From Siphonodentalium dalli (Eukaryota > Mollusca > Scaphopoda > Gadilida > Siphonodentaliidae), in contig CP136064.1 of NCBI GenBank assembly GCA_032622095.1, forward strand, positions 194,031,948-194,095,947: a DNA stretch of 64,000 bases. The letters are read 5' to 3'. Position numbers and translations under genes: made by a program. A model generated the notes under the pieces. The model did no database searches, had not been told where the DNA came from, and saw only the letters and a program-made list of their open reading frames with translations. This document shows positions 39,701-46,176 of the stretch, piece by piece (the first letter of the stretch is position 1; the number at the start of each line of letters is the position of its first letter).

Positions 39701-42700
39701 AGGTGACCGGATTATGTCAAGCAAGATGCTGTTAAATATATTTCTCTTCTGGATAGTTATGGTTTGGATTGTGTTTAGACTGACATGTAAACTCTTTTGG
39801 GCTTCAACTTCTCAAGTTATGTACCTGTAAATTAATAGCGTGTTCCCTTGACCATGTGTAGGGTCATCCATTATTATTATAGTCTGGATAATCCCTATCA
39901 ATGATGTTATTAATTCACATTTTAAGGAATATTTCATATATACACCAACTTCTGCCAAAACTGTTATCATTTATAATCAATATTTTGGTATATTGCAGTG
40001 ACAATTTTGAAACAATATTTGAAATTGTTAATACCGTACAACTCTACATTGGGATGGTTTATTATTCATCTGGAGGGATGTTCAGGAAATCTAAACAGAC
40101 GACCGATGGATGAACAAATAATAGACGTGCATTCATTTTATTTTGTCAAAATGTTCAGATAATAAGTTCAACAAACAGACTATGGTCCTTTGTTGAAATT
40201 ATTATGTGAACATTTCATAAGGAAACTACTCATCAATGAGTATTTAGTGAAGAAAAGAGTTGGGCCATCATGACAACAATACTGTTTGCTATTATGAAGC
40301 ACTCTCCCTTTTCTCCCCAGGTTTAATCTTATCCACACCGACTGGCAGAACAGTGTATGCCATGTCTCAGCATGTATTCTTTTATCCCCAGGTCTAATCA
40401 TATCCACACCAACTGGTAGTACAGCATATGCCATGGCAGCAGGTGCTTCATTTATTCATCCAAACGTGCCAGCAATACTGATCACACCCATTTGTCCGCA
40501 TTCATTATCATTCCGACCAATCGTCGTTCCTGCAGGAGTCGATATTAAGGTGGGTTACTAGCTGTCTATTTAGTCAATTATCCAGATGTTAAAACCAATT
40601 AAATAATTTATGATTTCTTAATATATAGTATAATTATTGTAAAAATACAGGCAATAGGGAGGTAATCTACCTGTGCAGCTGTCGCTGTCAGAGAAGCAGA
40701 AAAAGACTAATTTATTTCAGCACATTGAGTAAACATTTGACAGCCAATTAGTCTGTAATTTATCAGTTGTCAATGGATTCCATACATTTTTGTAACATCG
40801 CTCACACAAGGTTTCGCATATAGTGACTATTGCATCCATAATATGAAATTACATACCATTTCAAGGACCAGCCTGGAAGTTTCAAATTGGGAGAAGTCAC
40901 TTCTCCCTGTTTGGTCATTAGGGAGAAATGGACTGTCACCAGGGAGAAGTAACAATGGCTGAAGTTCAATTTATACCCCAACATCAGCCTTCTATGATCC
41001 AATAAGTATTATGAAATACAAGAGCCCATTTATAAAACCAGTATGGTGAGTTAGAACACTTATAATCAGGAATACACTTTAAATATGCTGTTGAGACATA
41101 TGCATACTGATATGTGAGAGAGAAGTCACTTCTCCCTTGAACAAAAAGAAGGGAGTGGCACATTTTAAGGAGAAGATGTCTCCCCAAGTCGCCCTCCACG
41201 ATGGTCTCTGACCCATTCAAATTTTATAGTAAACATAGACTTTCAAAACTAAACCAAACAGAACATTTCTGAGGTAAGGATAGGACATGGAAGATTATTC
41301 TTAAAGTTAATTGCTAAACTCTTACAAAGTGTACAATATGGTATCATGTTAACTATATTTTCTGCTGTTGTATGAAGATGACATTGTCAGGAAAAGAATA
41401 GTCACATGTGATGGTGGGGTAGTAGGTCTATATCGGAAATAGTATAGTAACTTGTAGCTGATCAGAACGTAATTCGTGTGTGATCAAATATAATATCAAG
41501 TTTCACATCCAGTAAGAAACAGTGTCTTTGATTGGTCAGAAAGCCTCTTAATAAATTACATATCTCCGTCAAAGTTATCTTGCCCACTGAACTATATGGT
41601 ATATTCCCAATTTAACTAGGAAGGGTTAACAACCCCTGAGTTGAAAACAGTACGAAAATTCTATGGTACATTTTATCATGGTTCATGACCTCCTGTAATA
41701 TCCGGCCACGTGATCTCCGATTCCACAAGACCAATCGCCAGGATGATTCATCCTCTCTTTTCCTAGTTGGGCCCTATGTTCAAATTCATCATGCCAAGAT
41801 TTAGTTGAACATATACTCCAAGACACCAATATCACACCATGTTACAATCAAGCAGCCACAATAAGTTATAATATGTATAGTATAATTAGCAGTTCCAAGA
41901 ATACAGTAATGCCATAAATAATTGACTCCTTAACCACAGCATAATTATGGGTAATTTTTCAGGATTTAGTCGGAAATATGGCTTGTTGCCATTCATTGGA
42001 AAGCTCTCAGTTAGAGCTTTCTGATGAATGACAACAAGCCATATTTCCGACTAAATCCTGAAAAATTACCCATAATTCTGCTGTGGTTAAGAAGTCGATT
42101 ATCTAGGGCATTACTGTATGTGTAGCTTTAACATGACTGATTACACTTTCCTTTGTTTATGTGGCTGATATTAATATTCTTAATCTAGTTATCTTCACTT
42201 GCATATCTAAGTTTTTTGTTTGTACTCATTCTAGGTTGTGCTGTCACCTAGTGCTCGTAATTCGGCATGGGTGTCATTTGATGGGCGGAACAGACAAGAA
42301 ATTAATCATAGTGACAGGTTAGTTCTAACTTTCATCCATTGTATCAGATTTGCGAGATAGAGTGACTGTACACATGTTGGCAGCAGAAGAATTGTCACAT
42401 GAGCTGCAATCATTTGTTTACATTAGTTATTGTCACATGAGAGTGATTGGGGTACCCTTGTGTCAACACAAATGTAGCTTTATATTTATTACATATCCCG
42501 AACACAAAACAAAAGTTATAAATTATGATCCAGAGCTCGTTGGATCAACTTATTGCTTTGCAATGATTTTGCATTGCAGACCTTTGAAATTCCCATCCTG
42601 TCACAATCAGCAACAAAAATTACGTTTACGTATCTTAATGGTGAACACGCCTGAAAATATGGTCCGGGATGTTAGCAGAATGAGGTCCCCAGAGGGTGAA

Positions 42701-43832
42701 TTTAGTGACGCTACCCCACACAGCGGTATAGTGTCACCAAATTCATCCTCTGAGGACCTCATTCTACATGGCTTCATCTGCTATGGGAGACCTAGACACA
42801 GATTTAACTTCCAACATGGTAAAGTGCACCCATTGGGAACCTCCATTATGCATTGTGTCGTCTGCCAATCTGGGAGTACATGTACATGTATATAAAGAAA
42901 CTACATTAAAAAAGAAAAAACTTGTTAATTTGATTATTTTAATAAAGAAACTTTCCAGAGAAGATGAGGCCTAAGCAGAATGAGGTCTCCAGAAGGTGAA
43001 TTTATTGATGCTAGCCAACTGTGCAGGGTAACATCACTAAATTCACCCTCTAAGGACCTCATTCTGCAAATGTCCAGCACCATATTTTGAGGCCTGATGG
43101 ACAATTTGGGTCGCCCTTGAATGATTTGTCAGAAAAATTATCACACAGGATGGTAATATTGTACTTATTGACAATACAACAATGTTGCTGAGACGAACAT
43201 ATCGGGGCGATTTGGTCGATGTCGCATCAGTGACGGGGTCAGGGGAGGGTGTGTCAAAAAAGGGTTCAATTTTTTTTTTGCTCCCATCCTTTCTATACTG
43301 AATGGATTCTCCCATTCAGTAATAAAAGTATACATTGGAATGGTCTATTATTCATTTGGATGGGTGTTCAGGTAATAAAAGCCGATGACAGACAGATAAA
43401 AAAGATAATAGCAGTAGATAAGTATTCATATTCATTAGTTGGAAATGTTTAGATAATATGTAAAAAAAAAAACCATTGAACTTATTATCTGAACATTTCC
43501 TAAGGGAACAAAGTACTTGTCAATGATTATTTAGTATAGAAAGCATTAATAAAATGGATTGAATTGAATTTATTATCACTATAAGCATACATATTTGTTC
43601 AATACATTGTGTTGTTCTACGGCAAATGATAGCTTTTGATTTTTTATTCAGTATGAGGATTACAACTGCCCAGTATCCGCTACCAGCTATATGTGCTAAG
43701 GACCATATGTCTGACTGGTTTGAAAGTCTCGCTGAATGCCTCAACTGGAATGTCCGCAAACAACAGAAGTCTCTGTCAGCCATTTCCAGCTCAGTGAGTC
43801 TCGATTCTATGGATGCCGGAGTGAACAGCTGA
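21631..43832 (+). CDS. NADK: NAD kinase, nine exons, N-terminus missing
   Basis: This is the coding span of an animal NAD kinase, which phosphorylates NAD+ to NADP+ using ATP; in animals this form is normally cytosolic. Nine exons join with compatible phases: 21631-21760, 26780-26888, 27739-27824, 34461-34563, 36950-37083, 39273-39372, 40392-40549, 42235-42317 and 43652-43832. They give about 360 residues. Family hallmarks appear in the right order: VLVIKK near the start of the domain, [10 protein letters not shown] (catalytic Asp), FGSMGFL, the NE motif in [26 protein letters not shown], and a C-terminal [17 protein letters not shown]. All junctions are GT-AG. The first base of exon 1 completes a codon begun upstream, so at least one 5' exon lies before 21631; I could not find it. 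Introns range from 0.9 to 6.6 kb and are packed with MITEs and satellite-core elements. The family assignment is firm; the exact isoform is not. Confidence 0.96.
21793..22040. repeat. Family C MITE, copy 3
   Basis: TTAACCCTTCCATGACTGGAG to GTTATGAAAGGGTTAA (ends TTAACCCTTCC and AAAGGGTTAA). The hairpin order is inverted relative to copy 1. It begins 33 bp into NADK intron 1. Confidence 0.85.
22041..22827 (+). other. Intron; single degraded satellite-type unit
   Basis: 22440-22625 resembles one unit of the family E type (AATGAAATTTGGTATATGAG, AGGTCAAGTTCGAATTTGGG, CCACCAATTTTCACC, TTTATGGCCC). Otherwise AT-rich and featureless. Confidence 0.5.
22828..22980. repeat. Family A MITE, internally deleted copy
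   Basis: CAGTAATGCCATAAATAATC to GATTATTTAGGGCATTACC. Most of the right arm's inner half is missing. Confidence 0.8.
23302..23523 (+). repeat. Family I MITE, copy 4
   Basis: Best left end of the family: TTAACCCTTTCTATACTAAA then TGGATTCTCCCATTCAG. The right end AGTATAGAGAAAAGGTTTAT is degraded. TTAA plus CCCTTT suggests piggyBac-type mobilisation. Confidence 0.8.
24159..24323 (+). CDS. THAP zinc-finger fragment
   Basis: The frame is open from an ATG at 24117, but the natural THAP start is the second ATG at 24159, because THAP proteins begin M-P and reach the first Cys within a few residues. It encodes [14 protein letters not shown], then YSFPND and [12 protein letters not shown]-x4-C, FP, and a downstream Trp are the first half of the THAP DNA-binding C2CH zinc finger. 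The frame stops after 54 residues, before the second Cys-x2-His half. It may be a first exon spliced to a downstream exon, or a fragment of a THAP or P-element-type gene. I found neither the second half nor a strong donor. It sits in NADK intron 1 on the same strand, in a CpG-richer stretch. Confidence 0.55.
   Translation: MPYKCSVFGCGRSSDSQLGIMLYSFPNDFRLRAIWRDFCGKPVAQNQKPITYTK
24400..24690 (+). repeat. Diverged ~205 bp tandem duplication
   Basis: ACGATAACAACTATTCTAAG ... CAATAAAGAGCGTTCCATG (24405-24470) recurs as ACGATGACAACTGTTCTAAG ... CAATAAAGAGCGTTCAC (24613-24672). The same AATAAAGAGCGTT also ends the THAP fragment at 24320. Confidence 0.55.
25151..25226. promoter_or_regulatory. Cluster of CACGTG palindromes
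   Basis: Four CACGTG-centred sites occur within about 75 bp: ACCACGTGGT, ACCACGTG, ATCACGTGAT and ATCACGTGAC. CACGTG is the E-box core bound by bHLH factors of the USF, MYC/MAX and MiT/TFE type; TCACGTGA resembles the CLEAR-type site. About 1.4 kb upstream, at 23752-23759, lies TGACGTCA, a full CRE. The region 23690-25260 is richer in CpG than its surroundings. Together this could be an internal promoter or enhancer in NADK intron 1, serving NADK or the THAP fragment. That role is inferred. Confidence 0.4.
25509..26697. mobile_element. Family B element, copy 4, interrupted by family G
   Basis: CAAGCCTGAATTTAGTGTGT at the left and, inverted, CACACTAAAGTCAGGCTTG at the right. The host element is split at AATGTTAA|TTTGAGAC by 25764-26533. 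Removing the insert leaves ~419 bp with the same layout as copies 3 and 8. Confidence 0.8.
25764..26533 (+). mobile_element. Family G Helitron-like element in a family B host
   Basis: It starts TTATACCCCCCGCAATGAAG, followed by TGTCTGTCCGTCCGTCCG. The core is about three units of ~170 bp (TTTTATTCCTACATTTTT, CATGGGAACTTGTGCACCTG, GACGTCTGTCCGACATTTTT, GGAGTTATCCCCC). It ends with the perfect hairpin GTCCC-ATT-GGGAC, ten bases, and CTAG, followed by T. Sister family B elements supply the empty site AATGTTAATTTGAG, placing the insertion exactly between A and T. A-T targeting, 3' hairpin and CTAG are Helitron hallmarks; the 5' TC is not present. Confidence 0.8.
26780..26888 (+). CDS. NADK: NADK exon 2 of the window
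   Basis: The acceptor is TATTCTCAG and the donor is GAAG|GTATGG; phase 0 in, phase 1 out. It encodes [18 protein letters not shown] and ends KLKTFSEG. This corresponds to the segment of animal NADK after the first helix (usual form: M.VYVEKKVLEDP). The intron before it, 5.0 kb long, contains the THAP fragment, the CACGTG cluster and a family B element carrying a nested Helitron-like element. Confidence 0.92.
26988..27142. repeat. Nested hairpin repeat in NADK intron 2
   Basis: The outer stem is ATCTACAACGAGTCCCCAGT / ACTGGGGACGAGTTGTAGAT, continuing TTATAGCGGAA / TTCCGCTATAA. The inner stem is TAAATTAGGTCTG / CAGACCTAATTTA. It looks like a small foldback MITE. Confidence 0.75.
27143..27738. 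other. Intron sequence, nothing recognised
   Basis: AT-rich intron 2 sequence up to the exon 3 acceptor. No repeat family was identified. Confidence 0.5.
27739..27824 (+). CDS. NADK: NADK exon 3 of the window, GGDG motif
   Basis: The acceptor is a T-rich tract ending CAG at 27738 and the donor is CCAG|GTAGGT; phase 1 in, phase 0 out. It encodes [20 protein letters not shown] followed by [13 protein letters not shown] is the invariant NAD kinase motif whose aspartate is catalytic and which binds the nucleotide phosphates, so this exon alone identifies the family. The reading frame is open past the donor into the intron, but the similarity to NADK stops at the splice site. Confidence 0.96.
28129..29822 (-). 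mobile_element. Family D satellite-core element, copy 2, inverted
   Basis: Reverse-strand copy, complete at both ends: ATGAAAGTGTCAATGACACT at the left and GTAAGTTGAGCT at the right, with about ten ~160 bp units. Its unique right-terminal flank (TGGTCGACAGTAAATGGAGG) is shared with copy 3. It lies in NADK intron 3, opposed to copy 3, about 1.2 kb away. Confidence 0.85.
30267..30478. repeat. Family A palindromic MITE, copy 8
   Basis: Full-length palindrome from CAGTAATGCCCTAAATAATC to TTATTTTGGGGCATTACT, in NADK intron 3. Confidence 0.85.
30811..33128. mobile_element. Family L TTAA element split by family D
   Basis: TTAACCCTTTACCCAACA at the left and TGTTGGGTAAAGGTTAA at the right are inverted. 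Inside are CTGTGCCAATGCATTCTCTT hairpins, one on each side of an inserted family D element (31046-32919). The intact relative is 44254-44652. Confidence 0.85.
31046..32919 (+). mobile_element. Family D satellite-core element, copy 3
   Basis: AGCTCAACTTACTTTTGTAA/GTTTGAGCT 5' hairpin, CGTCCGTCGTCCGTGTGTCC tract, about eleven ~160 bp units, then CTAAGTTGAGCTACAGTGTC and the ATTGACACTTTCAT end. It sits in the AT-rich spacer between the two hairpins of the family L element, so it is the younger insertion. Confidence 0.85.
33361..33560 (+). repeat. 45 bp minisatellite, left part
   Basis: Units GTATTTTGTATGAYGTCAAT / GCGTCTTTCTGGGACATTTA / ATGCT (45 bp), three to four diverged copies, some separated by CATCAGGGTATGTTGGAGTT. 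They continue at 34180-34290 beyond the family H insertion. Confidence 0.75.
33581..34167 (+). mobile_element. Family H Helitron-like element
   Basis: It begins TTATACCCCCACTTTTGAAG / AAATTGGGGGGTATAC (5' hairpin), then GTCCATCCATCCGTC and CGTCCGTCCGACC. The core is about three ~150 bp units (AACTTTAACAAATATGAACC, GATTTCAATAAT). It ends with the hairpin GCACTCGAGTGC then ACACCTCTTG before T. It is inserted in the 45 bp minisatellite. Confidence 0.75.
34180..34290 (+). repeat. 45 bp minisatellite, right part
   Basis: Two and a half further units of the 33361-33560 array. The unit is 15 codons long and open in one frame ([15 protein letters not shown]); this is a by-product of unit length, not evidence of a gene. 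Confidence 0.75.
34461..34563 (+). CDS. NADK: NADK exon 4 of the window
   Basis: The acceptor is TATTTTTCAG and the donor is GAAG|GTAAAA; phase 0 in, phase 1 out. It encodes [20 protein letters not shown] then [15 protein letters not shown]. This matches the conserved block PPVMAFHLGSLGFLTPF of animal NADKs, which follows directly after [11 protein letters not shown]. It lies 6.6 kb after exon 3; that intron is the largest in the gene and holds two opposed satellite-core elements. Confidence 0.95.
34564..35768. other. Intron 4, unique part
   Basis: A short repeat TTTTTGGGCCATTGTCAA / TTTTGGGCCATTTGA-type occurs at 35100, 35130 and 35710. Open frames at 35338-35678 overlap in two frames and show no family motif. 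Confidence 0.45.
35769..36647 (+). repeat. Family D element, degraded copy 4
   Basis: It retains TGACATTGACATGTAGATGG, CATTTTGGGGTCATTTGGC and TGGCCATC blocks in increasingly diverged units, and ends AAGATGAGCTAGAGAGTCAT / TGACACTCACTTTCAT. The 5' hairpin is lost. Confidence 0.7.
36655..36902. mobile_element. Family B, subfamily 2, truncated copy
   Basis: It contains GAATGAGATCCCCAGAGAAT, GGTGACGCTAGC and the right end GCACCATATTTTCAGGCCTG. The terminus matches the element at 42648-43096. The left half is incomplete. It ends 48 bp before NADK exon 5. Confidence 0.7.
36950..37083 (+). CDS. NADK: NADK exon 5 of the window
   Basis: The acceptor is CTCTTTTCAG and the donor is CTA|GTGAGT; phase 1 in, phase 0 out. 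It encodes [20 protein letters not shown] and then a polar stretch ending PKTARSHFL. The start matches the family's RSRLKV strand. The remainder is the variable insertion loop of animal NADKs, which differs between species. A degraded satellite-core element and a family B end occupy the intron just upstream. Confidence 0.92.
37484..38550 (+). mobile_element. Family E Helitron-like element
   Basis: It begins TTATGCCCCCGACTTGAAGT / CGCCGGG (5' hairpin), then CGTCCGTCCGTACGTCCG. The core is about five ~170-180 bp units (ATTGTTCAGCAACCGCTGGG, CAGATTTAGCTGATATTTGG, AGAGCAGCATGGGGGAACAG, GAGTTATGGCCC). It ends GGTCGGGGGCAAATGCC ... ATACCTCTTG before T. Both ends agree with families G and H. Open frames inside are unit translations. 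Confidence 0.8.
38551..39272. other. Intron 5, unique part
   Basis: A short low-copy stretch preceding exon 6. Opposed 65-96 codon open frames at 38627-38953 have no recognisable motif. Confidence 0.45.
39273..39372 (+). CDS. NADK: NADK exon 6 of the window, NE motif
   Basis: The acceptor is AATTCCAG and the donor is GATG|GTGAGT; phase 0 in, phase 1 out. It encodes [20 protein letters not shown] then [14 protein letters not shown]. The NE pair and the following [10 protein letters not shown] are conserved in animal NAD kinases and contribute to NAD binding. It ends on the first base of a glycine codon, which pairs with the GT that opens exon 7. Confidence 0.95.
40034..40260 (+). repeat. Family I MITE, degraded copy 6
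   Basis: It carries CATTGGGATGGTTTATTATT, AGATAATAAGTTCAACAAAC and CATCAATGAGTATTTAGTGA, ending AGAAAAGAGTTGGG. It ends 60 bp before the decoy exon start at 40321. Confidence 0.65.
40321..40391 (+). pseudogene. Decoy duplicate of the start of NADK exon 7
   Basis: This 71 bp copies the acceptor and first bases of the next exon. It is preceded by CTTTTCTCCCCAG and would read [15 protein letters not shown], against [15 protein letters not shown] in the true exon. It diverges after about 45 bases and ends in the real exon's acceptor. It has no donor of its own. If its acceptor is used, translation runs in phase to a TAA at 40395-40397. Phase and motif are conserved, so it looks like a tandem duplication of the exon start. 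Whether it is spliced in (as an NMD switch) or is dead is not visible from sequence. Confidence 0.8.
40392..40549 (+). CDS. NADK: NADK exon 7 of the window, STPTGSTAY motif
   Basis: The acceptor is TTTTATCCCCAG and the donor is AAG|GTGGGT; phase 1 in, phase 0 out. It encodes [20 protein letters not shown] followed by [20 protein letters not shown] and [12 protein letters not shown]. The STPTGSTAY block is the second universal NAD kinase signature, and the [15 protein letters not shown] block is typical of the animal enzymes. An incomplete copy of its first ~45 bases with a separate acceptor lies immediately upstream. Confidence 0.96.
40550..41903. other. Intron 7, with repeated GAGAAGTCACTTCTCCC palindromes
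   Basis: GGGAGAAGTCACTTCTCCC is a perfect palindrome at 40889-40907. A near-identical AGAGAAGTCACTTCTCCC occurs at about 41118-41136, with GGGAGAAGTAAC and GGAGAAGATGTCTCCCC nearby. No exon was recognised. Confidence 0.5.
41904..42116. repeat. Family A palindromic MITE, copy 9
   Basis: Full-length palindrome with TA on both sides; CAGTAATGCCATAAATAATT to GATTATCTAGGGCATTACTG. It lies in NADK intron 7. Confidence 0.85.
42235..42317 (+). CDS. NADK: NADK exon 8 of the window
   Basis: The acceptor is CTCATTCTAG and the donor is GACAG|GTTAGT; phase 0 in, phase 2 out. It encodes [20 protein letters not shown] then QEINHSD plus two bases of a serine codon. This is the family's [14 protein letters not shown] block. 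A family A palindromic MITE ends about 120 bp upstream in the preceding intron. Confidence 0.95.
42648..43096. mobile_element. Family B, subfamily 2, full copy
   Basis: Ends GCCTGAAAATATGGTCCGGG and, inverted, CAGCACCATATTTTGAGGCC. Two inverted GCAGAATGAGGTCCCC modules flank the usual centre (CACCCATTGGGAACC, CTGCCAATCTGGGAG). In NADK intron 8. Confidence 0.75.
43283..43549 (+). repeat. Family I MITE, copy 5
   Basis: CCTTTCTATACTGAATGGAT at the left and ATTTAGTATAGAAAGCATTAA (TTTAGTATAGAAAGC, TTAA) at the right. It ends about 100 bp before the terminal NADK exon. Confidence 0.75.
43652..43832 (+). CDS. NADK: NADK terminal exon
   Basis: The acceptor is TTTTTATTCAG at 43641-43651; phase 2 in. 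It encodes (S)[39 protein letters not shown] and a serine-rich tail ending DAGVNS, then TGA at 43830-43832. The [15 protein letters not shown] end is diagnostic of animal NADK, while the short acidic or serine tail is variable. A family I MITE ends about 100 bp before the acceptor. A family B element starts about 125 bp after the stop. No AATAAA polyadenylation signal was recognised close downstream. Confidence 0.96.
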
Positions 43833-43957
43833 TGTACATCATGAGAATTAGTTACCAGGGAACACTGTTATATTGGTGTGTGGTTAGAATTAGAGTAATC
43901 TACAACCATTGTTGAAAAGAGGCCTCAGCTTGTAAGTGCTGTTACGGAGCTTTCAAA

Positions 43958-44978
43958 CAAACCTGGATATAATGTCTGACATTTGCAGAATGAGGTCCAC
44001 AGATAGTGAATTTAGTGACGCTACCCATTACTGTGGGCTAGCATTACTAAATTCGCATTTTGGAGACATTCTTCTTGGTTCTAAAATGGTAGAGATGGCC
44101 TCAAATGGTGAAGATGGTGATGTGCACCTATTGGGTACTTCGATTATGCATTGTTGTCTGCAAAGTTGGGGATATAGAGAACTAAATTAGAAAAGAAATG
44201 GACACTCTCCAAAGAAGTTTCTACAGAATCTAAAAAAGCTTGTTAATTTTATATTAACCCTTTACCCAACAGAAGGGCCCTGTGCCAATGCATTCTCTTA
44301 TATATGCGAGTCGACCATAGGTCGCCTCGCATATATAAGAGAATGCATTGGCCTAACACATTAAAACTTATAAAATTGTTAAAGAATGTAAGAAAAAATG
44401 GTAAAAAGTGTTAAAAAAAGATTTTTTTTAGGCCAATGCATTCTCTTATATATGCGAGGCGACCTATGGTCGACTCGCATATATAAGAGAATGCATTGGC
44501 ACAGGGCTAACTGTAACTATCACAATGTGGTCAATGAGCCGGTTCCAATGATACCCATATTTGTATGGTTTTATTGAGAGAGACCGAATATATTTTAGGC
44601 TGTTGAAGCTTTATTTGGCCGGTTTTGGCCGGTTTGTTGGGTAAAGGGTTAAATATACTTTCCAGAGGAGATGAGGCCGAAGTAGAATGAGATCCCAAGA
44701 ATGTGAATTTATCCCCGTCCGGGATAGCATCACCAAATTCATCCTTTGGGAACCTCATTCTGCTTAGGCCTAAACTGCTATGGGAGACCTTAGGGAGAAA
44801 GTAACTAAAACAATGTCAATTTGACACTATAGATACCTCCTAGAAGATGAGGCCTAAGCAGAATGAGATCCCCAGAGGGTGAATTTGGTGAAGTTGCCCT
44901 GCTGCACTGGGTAGCATCACTAAATTCACCATCTAGGGACCTCATTCTGCATATGTCAGACACACTTTATCAGGCTTG
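43958..44978. mobile_element. Family B element, copy 7, interrupted by family L
   Basis: It starts near AACCTGGATATAATGTCTGA and ends CACACTTTATCAGGCTTG. GCAGAATGAG modules occur at 43988, 44693, 44858 and 44938 in alternating orientation. A family L element occupies 44254-44652. Two partial family B copies may be fused here. Confidence 0.65.
44254..44652. mobile_element. Family L TTAA element, intact copy
   Basis: TTAACCCTTTACCCAACA to TGTTGGGTAAAGGGTTAA (inverted, 18 bp). Two perfect hairpins of about 60 bp carry CCAATGCATTCTCTTATATA and are separated by an AT-rich spacer. The right third (CACAATGTGGTCAATGAGCC ... GGCTGTTGAAGCTTTATTTG) matches, inverted, the left third of 30811-33128. 399 bp, non-coding; TTAA and CCCTTT imply piggyBac-type transposition. 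Confidence 0.85.
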
Positions 44979-45003
44979 TTCTCAAAGTCTTGTTGCTTGA
45001 AGT

Positions 45004-45735
45004 AGGGACATGCGAATCTCAGATTGTGGTTCGAATCAAATCTCAAATCGAATCTTCAAAATTTCTTGAATTGATTCAAATCCCATATCTCAAATCATCA
45101 GTCACATGGAGCATACTATATGAAGAATGATTTGTCGTGTCGGACATGGCGTCAGTGATTTATAAATCACAAGAAAGTTTCAGGGCTAGTGTGATTAGTC
45201 TAGAAGGATACTACTAGTTTATGGAAACTTTTGTTTCACAAATTGCTTATAAGGTAAATAACACAAAGCGGACCATAATGGAGTAATAATGCGACTGTGG
45301 TTTTATCTTCTATCCATTGGAAATATTTTAATTAAGAAATGACTATGATTGAAATCAATAAATTGGTTCACACATGCATTACCTTATTATTACATCACAC
45401 AACTGCTCTAATTATAGACATGACAACTGAACTGAAAAATTCATACAAAGAGTTGAACCAATCGTTGGTTGTATACAAATGTAATATGAAACAAAAGGTA
45501 GATTCAGGTCCTTTTAGGGCCCCTTCTAATCCGAAATACCATAAATTCGCTGTAAACGAACGCAGTTTCAATCTCGATGCTGTTCGGCAAGCTATATATC
45601 ATATTCTATGAGCAACGAATGTAGCAGCCATGTAATGGTGAGAATGGCCATCGCTGAAAGTCTATCGTTGCCTATGATTTTCAAATCCCTGACTTTCGAT
45701 TCAAATTGAATACTCGAAGCTTCGCAGGGCCCCAG
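45004..45735. repeat. Possible hAT-like non-autonomous element
   Basis: AGGGACATGCGAATCTCAGA and GATTCGAACC-like sequence at the left resemble the inverse of GAATACTCGAAGCTTCGCAG and GGCCC at the right. A 90-codon frame (45339-45611) lies inside but has no recognised motif. Ends are poorly defined. Confidence 0.4.
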
Positions 45736-45869
45736 CTTCAATAGACTAAAGCATCCTGACATACATATTTTTTTTTTTTATGCTTCATTTTTGACAAATA
45801 TGTTACAATCAAAGAAAGTTATAAAAAAAATCAATCAGTGCATTCTGCTCTTTAGGCCAAAGACATATA

Positions 45870-46176
45870 CAGTAACGCTGTAAATAATCGACTCCTTAAC
45901 CACAGCAGAATTATGGGTAACTTTTTCAGGATTTATTCAGAAATATGGCCAAAGACATATACAGTAACGCTCTAAATAATCGACTCCTTAACCACAGCAA
46001 AATTATGGGTAACTTTTTCAGGATTTATTCGGAAATATGGCTTGTTTCCATTCATCGGAAAGCTCTCCCTGAGAGCTTTCCGATGAATGGCAACAAGCCA
46101 TATTTCCGACTAAATCCTGAAAAGTTTATCCATAATTCTGCTGTGGTTAAGGAGTCGTTTAATTAGAGCATTACTG
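45870..46176. repeat. Family A palindromic MITE with 91 bp tandem duplication
   Basis: The first 91 bp, including outside flank GGCCAAAGACATATA, is repeated (45856-45946 and 45947-46037) before the full palindrome continues to CATTACTG. Confidence 0.8.

Noticed and set aside
42350-42895. 181-codon open frame, the longest in the window
   Set aside because: It starts in the intron after NADK exon 8 and runs through a family B element; the sequence matches repeat translation and nothing known.
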